A program made the position numbers and the translations under genes. A DNA stretch of 64,000 nt, taken from positions 308,501 to 372,500 of the forward strand of contig JACVVK020000198.1 in NCBI GenBank assembly GCA_018292915.2, written 5' to 3'. Shown piece after piece: positions 60,817 to 64,000 of the stretch (the first letter of the stretch is position 1; the number at the start of each line of letters is the position of its first letter). Source of the DNA: Batillaria attramentaria. Taxonomy: Eukaryota; Mollusca; Gastropoda; Batillariidae. The notes under the pieces were generated by a model. The model was given only the letters and a program-made list of their open reading frames with translations, did no database searches and was not told the origin of the DNA.

Positions 60817-63684
60817 TTACTGCGCACCAACTGGCACACTGGCCTGCTGAGCTTCTGTTTCGGTAAAAGCTGCTGCGCCCTGTTCACAGTCTTCACTGGC
60901 GTTCGTTGAAGAGTAACTGGTGGAGATGTTCAAGACTTCAAAACTGAGACTCTCGCCATCGTCGTCAGGGTAATTGCTGTCCGTCTCCAGTCTTCCAGAT
61001 TCTTGCGTTCCCCCGTGAGCCAGTGGCGAGGCAGGTGACGGGAGTGTCCCGTAAGCTTGATCTTGGGAAGCACGCTCGTTTCCTGGGCTCTCGTGGTTGC
61101 AGACACCGTTAGTGAGTGACGTCGGGCGTTGGTTGTCATTAGAAGGCTGTCGGTAGCCGGAACCTTCTCCCAGCTGATGCCGTAGTGCAGAACTCTCTCC
61201 CATTTGTCTTTGCATGCTGCCCCCAAAGCCAGTCATCTGAGGATCTGTCGCCCTAGGGACGTTTCTAGATCCGCGATAAGGTAACTCAGATCCAAAGTCT
61301 CCCATATCAGAGTCGAACATAGGGTGCCTGTTTCTTTGGTTCCCGCTCATCGGCCGTCTTCCATACCAGTTTTCATCGTCGGCTGAACCAGAGAAACGCA
61401 TCGGCAGACCAGGGTCTTGCTGCCCAAAGTGAGCCATATCGGCTTCCCGGCCAAGCGATGGTCGACTTAGTTCGGGTTGGCCTTCTCTGTAACGTCCTGG
61501 CATTCCCTCAAAACGCTGACTGGCATGGGGATTCCTGGGTGCGGTCATACCCGGCGCTGGCTGTCCATGACTGAAGTCGCGCGGATCAAACTCTCTTTCT
61601 CTCGGATCGTACATTCTGTCGGTCTGCCCTGGCTGGGTGAAAGCTCGCCGTACGTTGCCGTGGTCGTATTCTCTTTGGGGAAAACGCGTCGGCTGCTCAA
61701 AACTACGGCGCCCAGGAAAAGGGGCGCGTGCTACAGAACTTGTTTCAGACGTCGCAAATTCGGCCTCTCTGTCGCCTCTCCCTTCAGGTCTCGCTGGGCC
61801 ATTTTCGCAGAGAGTATCTCTTGATGACGAAAACATGGCTGGGCCTGCACCTTGTGGTGGGAACTGTTGCGTATCAGCTGCTTCTTGGCGTGTCGCACCT
61901 GCTCCCGTGTGATTCACGCCATTTATGGTAAGATCCCTCTCAATGTCTTGCCCTCTACGTGTTTCATACATGGGCTGGTTTGTAGCAGAAGGTCGGGGTG
62001 GCAGCATATGTTGTCCACGGCCTGACGCTTGGACTGTTTCGCTCTGACTCAGCCCCTGCCGTCTTCTGTTTTCCTCTTCAACAGCGTCTGCCTCATCCAA
62101 ATTGGAAGTCTGGTTATGTCCCTCGGTTAGGGGCGACTGAGGCTCGTGATATCTCATCTGTGGACGTTGCATTCTTGGGTCCATTCTTCCTCCGCTTGCT
62201 GGCCTGTGTCTGGGATCACCCTGGTAATGTTCTGGAGGATACAACATACGATCGGACATCTGGTGATGACGTGGTATTAGATTCCCGTACGCATCCGGCT
62301 CATAGTTGATTGCAGGCGCCATCCGCCCTTCAACCATCATAGGCGTCTGCTGATAATCCTCTTCAAACTGCACGTCTGACGACTGTAACCGACCAAAGCC
62401 GTACGATCTGGGCTGGGGCAACTGTCCGCTCAGCAGCATGTTCATAGTTCTTTGTTGGTACATGATCATACTCGGCAGCTGGCCTTCAATCAGGTAGTCC
62501 ATTGTTCTTTGCTGATAGGCGATCATGTTCTCGAACTGTTTGTCACGGTTCTCCATCAGCCGCATCAGGCGGTCCTGGTTCCTCTCCATCACCTCTCTTT
62601 CTTCTTTCCTGTCTTCTCGGACGTTCTGCAAGTGGCGTTCATAGCCCTGTGCCATCCTCTCTTTGTCTTCCTTCATTTCTTCTTTGACTTCCAGCATCTG
62701 ACGAGAGTGGTCCTGGTTGATTCTCTCCTTTTCTTCCTTGTATTCTTGTTTCTCTGTCTGGAGTCGAGTCTCGTAGGATTCTTGTATCTTTTGTTTGTCC
62801 TCGGTCATCTCTTTCTTCATCGTTTGCATCTGCTCTTGTTGCTCTTTCTTCGTCTTCTCACTGTCCTCTTTCAAGGACTGGATCTGGCCGGTGTAGTTGT
62901 GTTCCAGTCTTTCTCTTTCATCCTTCATCGACTCTACTCTTTCCTCTAGATGCTTCTCTATAATCTCTTTTTCTTCTTTCATCGTTGTCTGTAAGGTCTG
63001 AATGTGACTTTCATGCTGCTTCTCCAAGTGTTCTTTCTCCTCCTTCATGGCCGTGACTCTGTCGTCCAGATGTTTTTGCATCATCCCTCTCTCTTCCTTC
63101 ATTTCGGATTTCAGTACGTCTATCTGTTCGTCGTGTCGTTTCAGCATCACCTCCTTCTCCTCCTTCATTGAGGTCAGTATCTGGGCTTTCTCCTGCTGAT
63201 TCCTCTCTCTGTCTTCTCTCATGTCTTCTCTGACTGCGTTCAGCTGTGCCTCCTGCTCTCTCTGCAATCTCTCTCTTTCTTGTTTCATGTCTTGTCTCAG
63301 CGCTCCAACTGTGCGCTCGTGACCCTCACGCAAATGTTCCCTCTCCTCCTTCATGGCGACCATCTGCTGGTTATGGCGTTGCTCTGCGTTTGTTCTCTCC
63401 TGGACGTACATGGCGTCCTTTTGCACCATTTCCCTCAGCATCCCTTGGTACTGTTGCTTCATGTCAGCCTGGCCCGCAATGAACTTGTTCATCATGTCCT
63501 TGACCATCTCTTTGTCCTGGGACATGAGGGCCTTGGAGTCTTGCAGCTCCTTCTGAAGGGATTGTATGCACCGCTCCATCGTTCTTCTTCCTTCTTCCTC
63601 CGCTTGTCGTTTCGCTTGTTCTGCAGCTTCTCTTAGTCTGGCTTCTGCTTCCGCGCGGCGACGTTTTGAGCCTCCACCGCCCAT
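60817..63684 (-). CDS. 18/22-module coiled-coil protein 3 with myristoylation-like N-terminus (955 aa)
   Basis: ATG at 63684, stop at 60817, no intron in the coding region. Residues 1-10 are MGGGGSKRRR: Gly2, Ser6 and a following basic cluster fit the N-myristoyltransferase pattern plus a polybasic membrane-binding patch. Residues about 10-385 are charged helix with anchors (VGAL, LNAV, LTSM, IDVL, VTAM, IQTL, VESM, IQSL, MQTM) spaced 18 or 22. Residues about 387-424 hold a 19-residue duplicated block (IAYQQRTMDYLIEGQLPSM, then IMYQQRTMNMLLSGQLPQ). The remaining roughly 530 residues are low-complexity, rich in Gly, Pro, Arg, Gln and Ser, with no transmembrane segment. This suggests a membrane-tethered rod with a disordered tail. 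Function unknown; I do not recognise the family. An acceptor-like TTTCAG|GTTCACC at 63718 lies 34 nt before the ATG. Confidence 0.88.
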   Translation of the reverse strand: MGGGGSKRRRAEAEARLREAAEQAKRQAEEEGRRTMERCIQSLQKELQDSKALMSQDKEMVKDMMNKFIAGQADMKQQYQGMLREMVQKDAMYVQERTNAEQRHNQQMVAMKEEREHLREGHERTVGALRQDMKQERERLQREQEAQLNAVREDMREDRERNQQEKAQILTSMKEEKEVMLKRHDEQIDVLKSEMKEERGMMQKHLDDRVTAMKEEKEHLEKQHESHIQTLQTTMKEEKEIIEKHLEERVESMKDERERLEHNYTGQIQSLKEDSEKTKKEQQEQMQTMKKEMTEDKQKIQESYETRLQTEKQEYKEEKERINQDHSRQMLEVKEEMKEDKERMAQGYERHLQNVREDRKEEREVMERNQDRLMRLMENRDKQFENMIAYQQRTMDYLIEGQLPSMIMYQQRTMNMLLSGQLPQPRSYGFGRLQSSDVQFEEDYQQTPMMVEGRMAPAINYEPDAYGNLIPRHHQMSDRMLYPPEHYQGDPRHRPASGGRMDPRMQRPQMRYHEPQSPLTEGHNQTSNLDEADAVEEENRRRQGLSQSETVQASGRGQHMLPPRPSATNQPMYETRRGQDIERDLTINGVNHTGAGATRQEAADTQQFPPQGAGPAMFSSSRDTLCENGPARPEGRGDREAEFATSETSSVARAPFPGRRSFEQPTRFPQREYDHGNVRRAFTQPGQTDRMYDPREREFDPRDFSHGQPAPGMTAPRNPHASQRFEGMPGRYREGQPELSRPSLGREADMAHFGQQDPGLPMRFSGSADDENWYGRRPMSGNQRNRHPMFDSDMGDFGSELPYRGSRNVPRATDPQMTGFGGSMQRQMGESSALRHQLGEGSGYRQPSNDNQRPTSLTNGVCNHESPGNERASQDQAYGTLPSPASPLAHGGTQESGRLETDSNYPDDDGESLSFEVLNISTSYSSTNASEDCEQGAAAFTETEAQQASVPVGAQ

Positions 63685-63713
63685 TCAGAGAAGGTTGTGA
63701 TGCTAACCAATGG

Positions 63714-63730
63714 TGAACCTGAAACGAGTC
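63714..63730 (-). promoter_or_regulatory. splice acceptor candidate in the 5' UTR of coiled-coil gene 3
   Basis: On the minus strand GACTCGTTTCAG|GTTCACC, with exon side from 63718. It resembles the sites before genes 1 and 2. Confidence 0.5.
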
Positions 63731-63901
63731 AGACAGTACTCCTGTCCAGTTTGGCTTCGTCAACATTTTCACATCTGTCGTCTCTTTCTGTTGGTGAAAT
63801 ATACACTTTTTCTAAACACAGTGTAATGACAACTGAATGACATCTAAATCTCTTTAGGCGTTTCTATATTGACAGTATCACGGTCAAGTGCATGTCTGGC
63901 G

Positions 63902-63935
63902 TGTTTGTGTGTGTGTGGGGGGGGGGGGGGGGGTC
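63902..63935. repeat. (GT)n followed by poly-G
   Basis: A short GT run and about 17 G at the right edge of the window. Upstream exons of coiled-coil gene 3 could lie here or beyond the window. Confidence 0.8.
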
Positions 63936-64000
63936 AAAGGGCTGACGCAAACATCTAAACATCTTCCAAGAAATGGCTTTGATTGTCTTGAGTTCAGATC

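Overview
This window is animal nuclear DNA, most likely from a mollusc and probably a gastropod. Genes are split into short exons with GT..AG introns. Simple-sequence runs ((GT)n, (CT)n, (CAT)n, (TA)n) are very frequent. A tRNA-derived SINE family occurs about sixteen times, with LINE, Ty3/gypsy and mariner remnants alongside. The mollusc assignment is inferred from this repeat style and from the gene content; no marker gene proves it.

Layout: 1-12.6 kb is gene-poor. It holds a truncated gypsy pol gene, a hammerhead-ribozyme-like motif, a MITE-like inverted repeat and a 2.85-kb array of 557-bp units that inverts in its middle. 12.7-19.4 kb (minus) and 25.3-41.7 kb (plus) hold two SLC22-type organic-ion transporter genes in head-to-head orientation. 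Their exon architecture is nearly exon-for-exon identical (143/var/104/155/169/213/227/176/~153 bp). They are separated by a large inverted repeat with 1.1-kb arms. A dead mariner sits in the last intron of the plus-strand copy. 41.9-45.5 kb is repeat-rich and includes a tandem duplication and a LINE reverse-transcriptase 3' end. 45.6-51.5 kb (minus) is a six-exon FAM69/DIPK1-like (PIP49-type) protein-kinase-fold gene encoding about 433 residues.

53.2-63.7 kb (minus) is a cluster of three genes with uninterrupted coding regions (338, 1021 and 955 residues). They encode long charged alpha-helical proteins built from modules spaced 18 or 22 residues apart. The largest-promoter-side copy (60.8-63.7 kb) starts with an N-myristoylation-like MGGGGSKRRR segment and ends in a roughly 530-residue low-complexity tail. 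I do not recognise this family by name, and it is the best candidate for something undescribed.

The transporter pair probably arose by an inverted duplication and encodes plasma-membrane solute carriers. The DIPK1-like protein would be an ER type II membrane protein. No functional link between the transporter, kinase-like and coiled-coil loci is visible beyond proximity. All exon boundaries were read by eye from splice signals and reading-frame continuity.
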